A stretch of DNA of 64,000 bases from NCBI GenBank assembly GCA_024509875.1, contig JAMPIV010008060.1, positions 247,839 through 311,838 of the forward strand, given 5' to 3'. Shown here piece by piece: positions 33,584-43,740 of the stretch; position 1 is the first letter of the stretch, and each line of letters begins with the position of its first letter. This stretch comes from Oreohelix idahoensis. Taxonomy: Eukaryota; Mollusca; Gastropoda; Stylommatophora; Oreohelicidae. The notes beneath the pieces were generated by a model that did no database searches, was not told the DNA's origin, and saw only the letters and a program-made list of their open reading frames with translations. Both the position numbers and the translations under genes were made by a program.

Positions 33584-34651
33584 AGTCTCGATATCTCGCT
33601 AGCTGTTTGGACGAAATCCAGCTGTTGAATGACGAGTTATAACCGAACCATTTGACTAAATATTCTTTTACACCTCTGACACCGCGGCGTTCCTCCAAAA
33701 TGGACTCTATTCGATAAACTATCTTGTCGCCGATTCGTTGCAGCTCTTCTTGGTAAAAAGAACCTTTCAATTCCTCACCCGAATCATCTTTAAGGACGTA
33801 CGTAACCGGTCTTGTTTGGTTTTGTCGGCTGATCGTAAACAACTCTTCTGTCCACGCCGGCGTATAACCCTTTTTAAAAGTTTGTCTGGCTTGGGCGATC
33901 CGCACGCGATCACCAGGTTTAAAATAGACTTTTCTACCGACGACGTCAGGGGTCGAATACAAAGTACGCCACACTTCTTCTTGATTGTTCGGGGTAACTT
34001 CCACCGGCGCCATCTTAATACTCCGATGATACGAATTGTTGTAATTGTGGACCAGTTGTTGTATCACGTCGACGTAGCGAAGACTGTTGGTTTTGGTAAA
34101 GTAACGCCACGTTTTTTCTTTGAGGGTTCGATTAAACCGTTCGACGATAGCTGCTTTGGTGTCTTCATTCTCCGTATCGTAGTGAAGAAATGGACTTTCT
34201 CATCTTTAAGAAATTTTAAGAATGTTTTGTTGACAAACTCACTGCCTTTGTCTGTTTGAAAATTTATCGGTTTGCGACTGTTAAAAATTGTCTTTACCGC
34301 TGTTACTAACGCTGGCCCAGTCTTGTTTTTCAACGGAACAGCCCAAGCGAATTTACTAAACACGTCAATACACGTTACTAGATATGAATACCCATCGTTG
34401 AATCTTTTTAAACCACGCAAGTCAATTAAATCAGCCTGGAACTGTTGATCGATACCACCCGCAATGGTCGTACGTCGTTTAAATTTTCTGCGCACTGGTT
34501 TATGTAGGGTGTAGGTGTCCTGATGGCCTAGCCACTCTTCAATTTTTTTACGACTAAGTTTGGTTGCACGTTGTAAGGCGGTGATTCCTCCATAAGCTCC
34601 AGGGCGTTTTGGATCGTAGTAATGTCGTTTTAAAATCACTTCTTTGGCCAT
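33582..34651 (-). pseudogene. Polinton integrase (DDE type) with C-terminal chromodomain, frameshifted
   Basis: True ATG at 34651. The N-terminal frame (to ~34185) carries the first two catalytic acids in QADLIDL and QTDKGSEF. A 1-bp loss near 34185 shifts the frame. The third acid lies in the other frame shortly after (VERFN context), and the second open segment (33582-34067) ends in a chromodomain (KIVYRIESILEE...YLVKWFGY). The enzyme inserts the element and produces 6-bp TSDs. The chromodomain may steer insertion to particular chromatin. The 5' end overlaps the upstream gene by 16 bp. Not functional as it stands. Confidence 0.87.
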
Positions 34652-35052
34652 GCTTCCCACTTTGGTGTCTTTTTCCTTCTTCTGAGCGAATACGACGATG
34701 ATTCTTGCAATTTACTGACCACTTTTTTTCGATTAGTGGGTGTGACGGGTGGGGACTGAGGCGTTTTGTCCACGACCTCCTCTTTAAGTACAGTGGGTTG
34801 TTCGTTGGTTTGTGTTGGTGGTTTAATATCTACGAGCCCTAGAGGTACGTGTCTGTACTGTTCTAGTCGAGTCAAATAACGCTGTAATGTTTGTTGATAA
34901 AGTCTAGCCTTGTCACCGATTGGTAGATCTTGTTGATCCAAGACTAGTTGCATTTGCGTATCCAATTCTCCCAAGTTATCTCTTAGAGCATCGGGTGGTC
35001 TATAAGGTTTTTCTAACAAACGAGGATCCATCAAAACCATTTTTTTAGCCAT
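34636..35052 (-). CDS. Polinton-associated protein of unknown function (138 aa)
   Basis: ATG at 35052, 1 bp after the previous gene's stop. The N-terminal half is likely helical (LGELDTQMQLVLDQ, KARLYQQTLQRYLTRLEQY). The C-terminal half is Pro/Thr/Lys-rich and probably disordered, ending in a basic patch (RRRKKTPKWEAW). I do not recognise a domain. Its place between the 105-aa gene and integrase suggests a structural or DNA-binding accessory role, but this is only inference. Confidence 0.6.
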   Translation of the reverse strand: MAKKMVLMDPRLLEKPYRPPDALRDNLGELDTQMQLVLDQQDLPIGDKARLYQQTLQRYLTRLEQYRHVPLGLVDIKPPTQTNEQPTVLKEEVVDKTPQSPPVTPTNRKKVVSKLQESSSYSLRRRKKTPKWEAWPKK

Positions 35053-35053
35053 T

Positions 35054-35371
35054 TTACAAAAAACTTTTTAGTACAGATCGTATTGGTTTTAACAACACAC
35101 TTAAAAAACCTCCAGATTGTAAAAACTGTTTTCGTCTTTTGAGCGAGACTTTCTTCTTGGTAAGCGCTCGCAGGATGTTTTTGTAACGACGTATACGTCT
35201 CTTCTGATTGGATGTTAGTGTAACGTTACCTTTTAAAACGTTGTGACAACATTCACAGAGTGTTCCTACCAGCTCGGGTGATGCTGTTCTCATAACAGCC
35301 TTGATGACTGGTGGTTTGGCTGTACCTAGAAATTTTAACATCTCAGCATGTTTTTTTACTTTTTCTCCCAT
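35054..35371 (-). CDS. Polinton-associated small basic protein (105 aa)
   Basis: Genuine ATG at 35371, 2 bp beyond the ATPase stop; an upstream TTG in the same frame is not needed. A Cys/His cluster (LCECCHNVLKG) is followed by a very basic helix (QKRRIRRYKNIL, KKKVSLKRRKQFL) and a hydrophobic tail (GGFLSVLLKPI). Small basic proteins of this kind recur next to the ATPase in Polintons. Function is unknown, possibly packaging or core DNA binding. Confidence 0.6.
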   Translation of the reverse strand: MGEKVKKHAEMLKFLGTAKPPVIKAVMRTASPELVGTLCECCHNVLKGNVTLTSNQKRRIRRYKNILRALTKKKVSLKRRKQFLQSGGFLSVLLKPIRSVLKSFL

Positions 35372-35372
35372 G

Positions 35373-35987
35373 TTACTTGGGTACGTAAACAATTTGTTGC
35401 TCCTCTGGGAAGATGCGCGAACGAAGCCTTAGATTATCTGGTGTATCTTGACGGAGATCGATTAGCAAATAGCCGTGTGCAACCGATGTCACGTCCTTAA
35501 AACTATCCTGAACATAGGCAGTCCGACCTGGGTACATCTGTTTGGCTAGATTAACAATCTGCGATCCATCGCGTGGATTTTTGAAAAGCACTATGTAATG
35601 AGAATTCAAACTAATGGTTCTGTGTTCTTTGTTCTTGCCAAATAAATTTTGCACGAGATAAAATACGCTTATATTTTTATGATGAGACTTTTTTGTAAAT
35701 AAACTAGTTACACGTTCGTCTATTTCGTTCATGAGGTCATCGATAATTACCAACCGTCTCTTATCACCTGTCCACTGCTCAATATCGGGCAGTCCTTCAA
35801 TAAACTGAACTCCAGTCAGTGACTTGTATAAAGGTTGCCATTCGGAGTAACACCAAATAATTTCATCGGGTACCACTGTGACCATATCTTTGATATGTGT
35901 TAGGAAACGTTGGACAAAAACAGTCTTTCCACTAGAACTAGGGCCGGAAGTTAAACAGGTAAAAGGATGTACGAATCTCGTGTCCAT
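35373..35987 (-). CDS. Genome-packaging ATPase (FtsK/HerA, A32-like), intact
   Basis: 204 aa, ATG at 35987. Walker A is GPSSSGKT (residues 15-22) and Walker B is RRLVIIDD (D83, D84). A polar sensor (FYLVQNLF, Q113) follows at the usual distance. This is the packaging ATPase shared by Polintons and double-jelly-roll DNA viruses, thought to pump DNA into capsids. Single copy in the window and undamaged. It is the first gene of the minus-strand block, and the ~450 bp upstream of it should contain its promoter. Confidence 0.9.
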   Translation of the reverse strand: MDTRFVHPFTCLTSGPSSSGKTVFVQRFLTHIKDMVTVVPDEIIWCYSEWQPLYKSLTGVQFIEGLPDIEQWTGDKRRLVIIDDLMNEIDERVTSLFTKKSHHKNISVFYLVQNLFGKNKEHRTISLNSHYIVLFKNPRDGSQIVNLAKQMYPGRTAYVQDSFKDVTSVAHGYLLIDLRQDTPDNLRLRSRIFPEEQQIVYVPK

Positions 35988-36438
35988 ATTTAATAATGAT
36001 AACTTTCACTTACAACCAGTGATTTTATATCAAAAACCCTACACATTGTGAGAACAAAAAATGTGACAATTACTGTTCAAGAATTTGAGAATCCCTGATC
36101 TACAAGGTGGGAAGTGTAAAACATTGTGAGAACCTTTGGAGTAACGTGAGAATCAAACATTGTGAGAACCTTTGGAGTAACGTGAGAATCAAACATTGTG
36201 AGAACCTTTGGAGTAACGTAAGAATCAAACATTGTAAGAACCTCTGATACCAACATGTATTGAGAACCACTGATCAAGAATTTGGGAAGTGTAAAACATT
36301 GTGAGAATAAAATATATAAAAAAAATGTAAGAACCTCTGATACCAACATGTATTGAGAATAAAAAAAAACGTAAGAATCCCTGATCAAGAATACGACAAC
36401 ACCTGGAATTTAAAACATACACTTTTAAACAAATTCGT
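35988..36438. repeat. ~37-bp tandem repeats upstream of the ATPase
   Basis: Three to four copies of a unit containing AACATTGTGAGAACCTTTGG between ~36120 and 36240. A related block with CTGATACCAACATGTATTG occurs twice (36243 and 36335). No coding potential. It lies in the interior of the element, where other Polintons often carry more genes. Confidence 0.8.
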
Positions 36439-36532
36439 GTGTTAAAAGTTAGCATAAATATCTCTTTTTTGTTTTCTTATATATCATTTTTCTCTCTTTC
36501 ACTTTTAATATATATATGTTTTTGTATAAAAT

Positions 36533-36927
36533 GTCTCTCTCTCTCTCTGTCTCTCTCTCTCTCTCGCTCTCTGTCTTTCTCTCTCTATCGCTCTCTTTCT
36601 CGCTCTCTGTCTCTCTCTCTGTCTCTCTCTGTCTCTCTCTTTCTCTCTCTATCTCTCTCTCTCTCGCTCTCTCTCTGTCTTTCTATCTCTCTGTCTTTCT
36701 CTCTCTCTCTGTCTTTCTATCTCTCTCTCTGTCTTTCTTTCTCTCGCTCTCTCTCTGTCTTTCTCTCTCTGTCTTTCTCTCTCTCTCTGTCTTTCTATCT
36801 CTCTCTCTGTCTTTCTTTCTCTCGCGCTCTCTCTCTATCTCTCTCTCTCTCTCTGTCTCTCTCTCACTTTATTGTTTATTTCAAAATACTTGTTAGATAT
36901 TTTTTTTGTAAACCGTTTTAAAATGTG

Positions 36928-36958
<31 letters not shown>

Positions 36959-37075
36959 GTCTCTTGCTCTGTCTCTGTCTCTGTCTCTCTGTCTCTCCCT
37001 CTCTTTCTCTCTCTGTCTCTGTCTCTCTATCTCTCTCTGTCTCTCTTTCTCTCTCTCTGTCTCTGTCTCTCTCTT
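36533..37075. repeat. CT-rich microsatellite tracts
   Basis: CTCTGT/CTCTCT repeats at 36533-36866 and 36926-37075, split by a 60-bp unique segment. They fill part of the gap between the ATPase gene and the right TIR. Open frames here are repeat artefacts. Confidence 0.95.
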
Positions 37076-37499
37076 TTTAGTTATTTTAAAGCTTGCTTTT
37101 TTAAAGACATGATTTGTATCTTGTTCTGGATATATTTTTTATATATATTAGTATTTTCAAACAATATATTTTTATATACAGAGGGACATTTTCTAGTGTT
37201 TTATAAACCGTTTTAAAATGGTCCCAAAAAATGTTCGTACCATTCTGTCTTTCTCGGCAACCAGACATCTGCCTGTGTCACAAACAAAATGCTCGGAATT
37301 TTATCTTGGTACGTGTCACAAATGTTTGCTAATGTAGAAGTCCCACAGTCAAGTTATAAACAGCTGTTCCCTGGGTAAACAATTACCAGCGGTTTTCACT
37401 GTGGGTCGATAATCATCCGTGTCAAACGAAAGACGAATTAACAGACGTATTGTTTGTTTAGGTATCTTATTACCATCCGATAAACTCTTTTTTCATAAC
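37076..37499. other. Element interior, no gene seen
   Basis: AT-rich sequence between the CT tract and the right TIR. No polymerase motif or other domain is visible. Confidence 0.5.
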
Positions 37500-37529
37500 A
37501 CCTGCACAGTTTATTCTCCCAAGTCGACG

Positions 37530-38533
37530 TTTCACTGAACGATACGCTGATTACACCCAGCGAGAACACCTACCCTTATAGAGCTTACATCGAAGCCACG
37601 TTGAATTACGGGGAGGAACCCAAACGAGGCCATCTGACATCGGCTCTGTTTTACAAAGACAAGCCAAATTTTATTACGGACACAATTGGTGACAATAACA
37701 ATGGGTTAAGACTGCGTCGACATATAGCGGCTGAATCTCAGGAGATTGATATGATGGGTCGTTTACATTCAGATATCTTTGCTCAAGATCGTTACCTGTT
37801 AAATGGTGTGACAGTTAAAGTAAAACTCACCCCGTCTAAAGATGCCTTCAACGTGCTGGGACACGACCCTACCGCTGGATATAAATCTATTATAACTTAT
37901 GCGGCCTTGGTTGTCCGGAAAGCTAAATTAAATCCAGCCGTCTCTCTAGCCCACGAGAAAGCCTTGGTGCGAGGTAATGCCAAGTACCCCTTGAAACGCG
38001 TTGTGCTAAAAACTTTCTCTATCCCTAGAGGTATGCTATCGCACATGCAGGATAATCTGTTTCTCAGTCAAACACCTACACGGATCGTGATTGGACTAGT
38101 CACTTCGTCCGCTTTTAACGGGTCGTACACGGCTAATCCGTTCAATTTCGCTACCTTTGGTCTGATATATTTGAACGTCAGCGCGGACGGCAGAACCGTC
38201 AGTGGCAAGCCTTTGTCCATGGATTATGAACACAACCAGTACGTGAGAGCCTTCTTCGCGACGAATCTAGCTATGGGACTGGTCGGTAAAGACGCCGGCA
38301 ACGACCTCGAGTATAGACATTTTAAGCACGGTTACGCCTTATACGCCTTTGACCTCACCCCCAGTCTACTAGACGGTGACCAGTTTGAGATGGCCAAGTC
38401 GGGCCCAGTCTCAGTAGAACTTAAATTCGCCGAGGTCACACCCGAACCATTACAGGTTCTCGTCTACGCCGAGCAAGACTCGATCTTGGAGATCTCGAAA
38501 TCGCGCCAAGTTTTGACAGACTACACCACTTAA
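37530..38533 (+). pseudogene. Major capsid protein, arm C, 5'-truncated by the TIR boundary
   Basis: Only the C-terminal ~330 codons are present. The Met at 37601 is internal to the protein. The sequence follows arm B at diagnostic residues but has no frameshift, so its C-terminal half is open to the stop at 38533. No promoter or natural start is available. Confidence 0.85.
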
Positions 38534-38536
38534 ACA

Positions 38537-39037
38537 ATGAACACAGACGAGATACGCACCATCCTCCTGTCAGACATATTTGTTAAACGAACTGGGCTCG
38601 TTAAAGTGTTAGCTCGTGACCAATTACCTCTACGCATCGATCCGACCAAGACGGCTGCTTTCGTCATCAACACTGATCCTAGCTATCGCCCCGGTGACCA
38701 CTGGGTCGCCCTATATTATAACGGACTTGGTACTTTTGAATATTTTGATTCTTTTGGGCTACCACCTACACACTCGGACTTGATTAATTTTATAGCCAGA
38801 AACTCTACTCGACCTGTTAACTACAACGCCAGACATTAACAAGATGTAGTCACCAACGTTTGCGGGCTCTACGCCATTTATTTCATCTTGATCAAAACAC
38901 GAGGTGGTACTATGCAGCGGGTCCTACTACCATTTTCGGCTAGACAACACGCCAACGATCGATTAATTACACGCTTAGTCAAACCCTGGCTAGTGAAACT
39001 CAACCCCACTTTGATAAACAAAGGACGAAATCAATAG
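38537..39037 (+). pseudogene. Adenain-like protease, arm C, nonsense at codon 101
   Basis: ATG at 38537. The open part ends at 38839, where CAT is followed by TAA, as in arm B, so the catalytic Cys region is not translated. The rest of the frame to 39037 is otherwise conserved. Confidence 0.88.
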
Positions 39038-39187
39038 ACAGGTGTATTTTTTCCCTCACGACAATACAGCCATGTGTCATTGTTCCCACGCAATACATCG
39101 ACGAATCACGTCCTGCCTAACACACGCTCGATGTTCGACGAATCAAATCCTAGCTAGGGCACGCTTAAAAAAACCCAGATTATACGA

Positions 39188-39193
39188 TATAAA
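39188..39193 (+). promoter_or_regulatory. TATA-like box before PC4-like gene
   Basis: TATAAA 47 bp upstream of the ATG at 39240, conserved in all three arms. Spacing allows a short leader. No experiment supports it. Confidence 0.4.
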
Positions 39194-39239
39194 CACTTGG
39201 AAGACACTTTATTAACACACTAGATACATCTCGTTGAAA

Positions 39240-39767
39240 ATGACTGCTCCCACCAACTGGGTCTACATCAAGAGAAGTGATGAAATGCTTAAACCTTTGG
39301 CTAGTGGTCTGAAGGCTGCGTCTGTAAGTGTTTACCGAGGCCAACCTTTACTACACGTGCGAAGATATTTTGGTGAATCCTACCTCAAATTTCCTACCAA
39401 ACACGGCATTACGTTAACTCGCCCCGAGTTTGAACATTTCTTAACGTTACAGAACGAAATCCTCGCCGAATTTGACCGATTACAGCCACCAAGCACGGAT
39501 ACCTATCCTACTAACACTACCACGTTTGATCAGTACATCAATTCCAGCTGTTACCAACCAATAGAACCGAGTTGGTTTCCTACCACAGACCTGGCCGATG
39601 TCCTACCCCCGAAGAAGCCTTCCACTAACCTGTTTGACGAAATCATGAAGTCTAGCTGTCCAGTATCCCCAGAACCTAGTTGGTTTCCTACCACAGACCT
39701 GACCGATGTCCCTAATCTACCACAGAAGAAGAAGAAGCCTACCAAGCGATTGAGAGTTGTCCTTTAG
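39240..39767 (+). CDS. PC4/SUB1-like DNA-binding protein, arm C
   Basis: 175 aa from ATG 39240, apparently identical to arm B: PC4-like core, two EPSWFPTTDLxDV motifs, basic tail. TATAAA at 39188-39193 lies about 50 bp upstream, and AATAAA follows within 20 bp of the stop, so this looks like a free-standing transcription unit. It is the outermost gene of the TIR, pointing toward the element end. Confidence 0.65.
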   Translation: MTAPTNWVYIKRSDEMLKPLASGLKAASVSVYRGQPLLHVRRYFGESYLKFPTKHGITLTRPEFEHFLTLQNEILAEFDRLQPPSTDTYPTNTTTFDQYINSSCYQPIEPSWFPTTDLADVLPPKKPSTNLFDEIMKSSCPVSPEPSWFPTTDLTDVPNLPQKKKKPTKRLRVVL

Positions 39768-40253
39768 TATTTGAAAAAATAAAAAACTATGTTAACTAAA
39801 ACGCTTTTTTTGTTACCTATATATCGTCTAATTGTATGTCTAAATATTCGTCTAAATGTTTGTATAACTGTTTGTATAAATGTTTGTCTAAATATAACGT
39901 ATAAATATCGTCTTCCTATTATCTAAAAGTTTGTCTAAATGTTGTTTGTCTAACACAGCCACTACCTAAGTTGGCTATACTAACAACAATAATATATAAA
40001 AAACCACCCTCTTCTTGTTATCTAAAAATACCTCTTCTTGTTATCTCAATTCCGCCATCTTGCCCCTCCTCTTCTTGTTATCTAAAAATAACCTCCCCTT
40101 GTTAGCTCAAGTCCGCCATCTTGCGCCGCCTGAATGCGCTTATATAAAAGTCACGCGCCTCCTGGCGTTTTTGCTATATAAAAGTCACGCGCCTCCTGGC
40201 GCGCCTCCTGCGCGCCTCCTGAATGATAATCGTTTCCGCCATTCCCTACTACT

Positions 40254-40259
40254 TCTATC
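40254..40259. other. Right 6-bp target-site duplication of Polinton
   Basis: TCTATC, identical to 22249-22254. Confidence 0.93.
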
Positions 40260-40485
40260 GCCTCAGGATATCCCACACGAATGAATGCCCATGTGGAACT
40301 GGAATCCAGACCCCAGAACACATTCTCCAGAACTGTCCAACCCATGATGAATCGCGACGTGCTGAGCTCCTGCAGAAGCTATGGGGCTACCGCGCCGACC
40401 TGGTAAAGATTGTGGACTTCGTCCTGGCGACAGGCCTGCAGATTTAGCATGACTACAAACCGAACGCAGAAGAAGAAGAAAGATT
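40254..40485 (+). pseudogene. I-superfamily LINE, 3' part beyond the Polinton
   Basis: Continues the LINE at 20371-22254: a zinc-knuckle-like C-terminus (ECPCGTGIQTPEHILQNCP) and a stop at 40445-40447, then a GAA-repeat tail at ~40465-40480. The codon phase matches the left part once the 18-kb insert and one TSD copy are removed. Confidence 0.92.
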
Positions 40486-40576
40486 TGTTACCAACTCTCT
40501 TACCCTGATTCTCGGCACCCCCGCAAAGAAATTTTCTTTAACCTAGGACACTCCAGAACAAGAACTGCAATGTGAT

Positions 40577-40641
40577 GCTAGCGACTAACGACTAGCAACT
40601 AGCGACTAGCAACTAGCAACTAACGACTAGAGACTAGCGAC
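40577..40641. repeat. Short tandem repeat CGACTAGCAACTA
   Basis: About six variants of a ~12-bp unit (GACTAGCAACTA / GACTAACGACTA). Non-coding. Confidence 0.8.
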
Positions 40642-40889
40642 GAAATTAGACTTTTGGAGATCCTATTCATTGTACTATCTCTGAGGTCTTATTCTACGCG
40701 CTATGATATTGGCTTGAACTTTTTATCACTTACTTAAGGCCCCTCCTTTTTTTTTCTTCGTTTTTTTAAAGACGCGAGGCCCTCATAGACCGCAAGCTGT
40801 GAATACTTGTGAATGCGCCATCGCTAGCAGGTACTTAAGGTAAAGGGATATTTAACGAGATTTTCCTTTTTCGAACGTACCAAAGCACA

Positions 40890-42190
40890 CAGTAAATTAA
40901 TATGAAACAAATATAAAGGTATGTTATCAGGCACTCGCTGGAAATAAAGAAGTAGAACACCAGACAACAGAAAAACAACAGACATGAGTGGCTTACCCAG
41001 GATTTGAACACTGGACCTTCCGTGCGACAACCCCGCCTAGCCATGCAAGCGAATCACACTATCCGCTCTGCCATCTGCAAAAAAATGATTTGGCAGGTTT
41101 GAACCACAATACACGACACCAGAAGTCCTCCATGGGCAGTTCAGCCTATTAATGACGCAATCACTTCTGTTGTATTTCTATCAAGCAGTATAGGCCGAAT
41201 CCAACAAGACCCTTAGGACCTTAATACTGTGTCCAGTAAATGATAGTAGACTAGAACAGTGAGAACAGGATAGTGGGTAGGTTTGGTATTGTACAAACAT
41301 TTATTACAAATAAGGGAGGGAAACCTGAGGCCTGTAAACAGTAAATTAATATGAAACAAATATAAGGTATGTTATCAGGCACTCGCAGGAAATAAAGAAG
41401 TAGAACACCAGACAACAGAAAAACAACAGACATGAGTGGCTTACCCAGGATTTGAACACTGGACCTTCCGTGCGACAACCCCGCCTAGCCATGCAAGCGA
41501 ATCACACTATCCGCTCTGCCATCTAGCATCATCAAAAGTCTACTATCATTTACTGGACACTATTAATGTCCTAAGGGTCTTGCGACTTGATAGAAATACA
41601 AGAAGTGACATTAGTCGGGCTGAACTGCCCATGGAGGACTTCTGGTGTCGTGTATTGTGGTTCGCACTATTGACCTGCCATTGAAACATCATTTTTTTGA
41701 TGATGCGTAGATGGCAGAGCGGATAGTGTGATTCGCTTGCATGGCTAGGCGGGGTTGTCGCACGGAAGGTCCAGTGTTCAAATCCTGGGTAAGCCACTCA
41801 TGTCTGTTGTTTTTCTGTTGTCTGGTGCTCTACTTTTTTATTTCCTGCGAGTGCCTGATAACATACCTTTATATTTGTTTCATATTAATTTACTGTTTAC
41901 AGGCCTCGGGTTTCCCTCCTTTACCCACTTTTTCTCTGTTTAGTTTTTTTTGGACAAGTATTAAGGTCCGTCGAGGCCTATACTCATAGACCGCAAGCTG
42001 AACTGAATGGAGGACTTCTGGTGTCTTGTGCAATGCGCCATTGAAACATCGCTAGCAGTGTGACTTAAGGCGGGGTTTAAAGGAAGGTATGTTCAAACGT
42101 AAGATTTTACCATTCCTTCTGATAACATACCTTTATATTTGTTTCATATTAATTTACTGTTTACAGGCCTCAGGTTTCCCTCCCTTATTT
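40890..42190. mobile_element. Second palindromic tRNA-SINE cluster
   Basis: At least two minus-strand copies (~40890-41100 and ~41335-41525) face one plus-strand copy (~41695-41910), with a further tail at 42118-42190. tRNA-like head: A box TGGCAGAGCGG, B box GTGTTCAAATCC. It is a different subfamily from the cluster at 2739 but shares the 3' body (GCACTCG.AAGAAATAAAG and TTTACAGGCCTC) and the same back-to-back layout. Confidence 0.7.
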
Positions 42191-42239
42191 GTACCAAAGC
42201 ACACACTGTGATGTCACAATTAATATTTTCTATAGCCAC

Positions 42240-42540
42240 ATAGTCGGGCTTTCTGACTATAGATGGTCGTGGTTCAAATCTGACGCATAATGTGTTGCGT
42301 TATCTTCCAGGTGCTTGTAATCCACTTCCCATCATCATTTTCGTTTGCGCTCCTTGAGGAGCATGGAACCACTATACAGCGGGTTCCCTTTGCAGGAAGC
42401 CTGTACCAACCAGTCATATACTCTTACAGCAGCGATTTATGTGGCAATTTTTTTTAAATGATGAGGTTGCCAGTCCCATGCACAACCTCATCTTGTTGCC
42501 TTTTACGACATGCCCGAGGGCGCAGTAGTTCTAGTCTTTG
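42240..42540 (+). repeat. SINE-like repeat with tRNA-like head
   Basis: A B-box-like GGTTCAAATCT lies at ~42271 after a tRNA-like AGTCGGGCTTTCTGACTATAG. The body shares blocks with the minus-strand repeat at 18160-18440 (GCGCTCCTTGAGGAGCATGG). No clean TSD was found. Confidence 0.5.
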
Positions 42541-43277
42541 TTTGTCCAGAGACCCCAGGGGAGCTACACAGCTCACTTCCAATGGCGGGTCATATTGATG
42601 TCACTTTTGTTACTGTATATATATCACTTCGAAATAACAAATAAAACACAAAGGGCTACATTAAGAGTAACACAAGGTGCGCCGTCTGTCAGGAACCACC
42701 CAAAACAGGCAACACGTTTACTGGAAAAACTAAATGTTATGCATCACTCCAATATGTCATGGTTTGAAAGATACAAAAAACTGCACTGGCTGAACACGAG
42801 TGCCGTGTGTCATGAATTGAACCTTTGCAGTATTTGTCGTGAGGTAAAGAACATATTTGCTCGCAAACGTGGGTGGTGGTTACCTTTGATTACCTAAATG
42901 GACCAATGTTCACAGTCACGCAACTAATGTTTCATGAATCATCGATTAAAAAGTTGTCAGAAGAAATAAAAAATTAAATTAGAAGGAAACGCTTTCGCCA
43001 AACTGGCAAGAGGACGACCGAGTTATTAATAGAAAGATATGATCTTGAGACAGACAGTAAATAACCTATCAGAGTATTCTATCTTAGGGAAAAGACTGAA
43101 GAAGTTTGACATCCATTGCAGTTGATCTACCATGCGGAGGTTGACAGTTCATCTGATGCGATCTTATCTGAATATGAATCATCTTCATTATCGTCTTTCT
43201 TGTTTGTCAGTAGCTAGTATATAATGAACTAAGAGACAAGAAAGGGAAAAACACTTGCGCCCATTTACATACAACAC
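42541..43277. other. Unassigned sequence with one open frame
   Basis: An open frame at 42538-42897 gives 119 aa with no domain I recognise; the Trp-rich end is not convincing. The remainder is AT-rich and featureless. Confidence 0.3.
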
Positions 43278-43740
43278 TTACTTACTTAGTCGTTCCTCTT
43301 CTACCGTGAGGTGTAGAGGTTAAGAAGAGAGAGTGCCATACTATCCTATCGGCTGTCTTCCTCCTGGCCTTGTTCCATTCTAGTCCTCGGTTCTTCAGAC
43401 ATTGTCTATTGTTGTCCTCCCAGCGGACTCTGGGTCGACCTGGAGGTCTGGATCCCTGGCTCTTAGCCTCCATACCTTCCGTGGCAACCGATCTTTTCCC
43501 ATTCTGCAGACATAGCCAAACCATCTTAGTTGGGACTGTTCTACTTGGGTCTGCAGGGGTTAGGTTTTTAAGCCTTGATGTATCGTCTCTTCTTGTTACT
43601 TGAACCACCTTTCTCAGATACCTCATTTCTGAGATTGTACATACAATACGCTGAATAGATCTGTCTATTCTTAACTCGGAGAGGCATCTGTCACGGGTCG
43701 CCTCCCCTTTGCTCTGCAGTAGTGGTCCACCAGTGGCCAA
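43278..43740 (-). pseudogene. LINE ORF2 3' end
   Basis: Minus-strand copy of the TTACTTACTTAG-tailed LINE: EMRYLRKVVQVTRRDDTSR, PGRPRVRWEDNNRQCL and a terminal STPHGRRGTTK. It runs ~460 bp upstream of the tail, with a small deletion against the 8834 copy. 5'-truncated. Confidence 0.8.

Larger units (their letters stand above)
22255..40253. mobile_element. Composite Polinton/Maverick-like element
   Basis: A 17,999-bp insertion with termini AGTAGTAG...CTACTACT and a perfect 6-bp TSD in a LINE. It carries virion and transposition genes typical of Polintons: integrase, adenain-like protease, packaging ATPase, and major and minor jelly-roll capsid proteins. It is not a simple element. Arm A (22255-26939) holds a left end and genes up to a truncated integrase. 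A spacer with other repeats follows (26940-29085). A second left end starts at 29086 and opens a nearly complete gene set (B) that runs into the right arm (C, plus strand). No DNA polymerase B gene was found. Confidence 0.92.
37500..40253 (-). repeat. Right terminal inverted repeat (arm C)
   Basis: Reverse complement of 22255-24999 and 29086-31813. It begins inside the capsid gene and ends ATTCCCTACTACT followed by the right TSD. The outermost ~60 bp agree with arm A better than with arm B (an intact GCGCGC block), whereas the gene-bearing part agrees better with arm B. Confidence 0.9.

Noticed and set aside
22255..40253. CRISPR array or prokaryotic phage
   Set aside because: There are no spacered repeats. 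Polinton features and nested LINE/SINE insertions indicate a eukaryotic nuclear genome.
42538..42897. 119-residue open frame
   Set aside because: No domain, no conserved neighbour and no plausible codon pattern that I can see.
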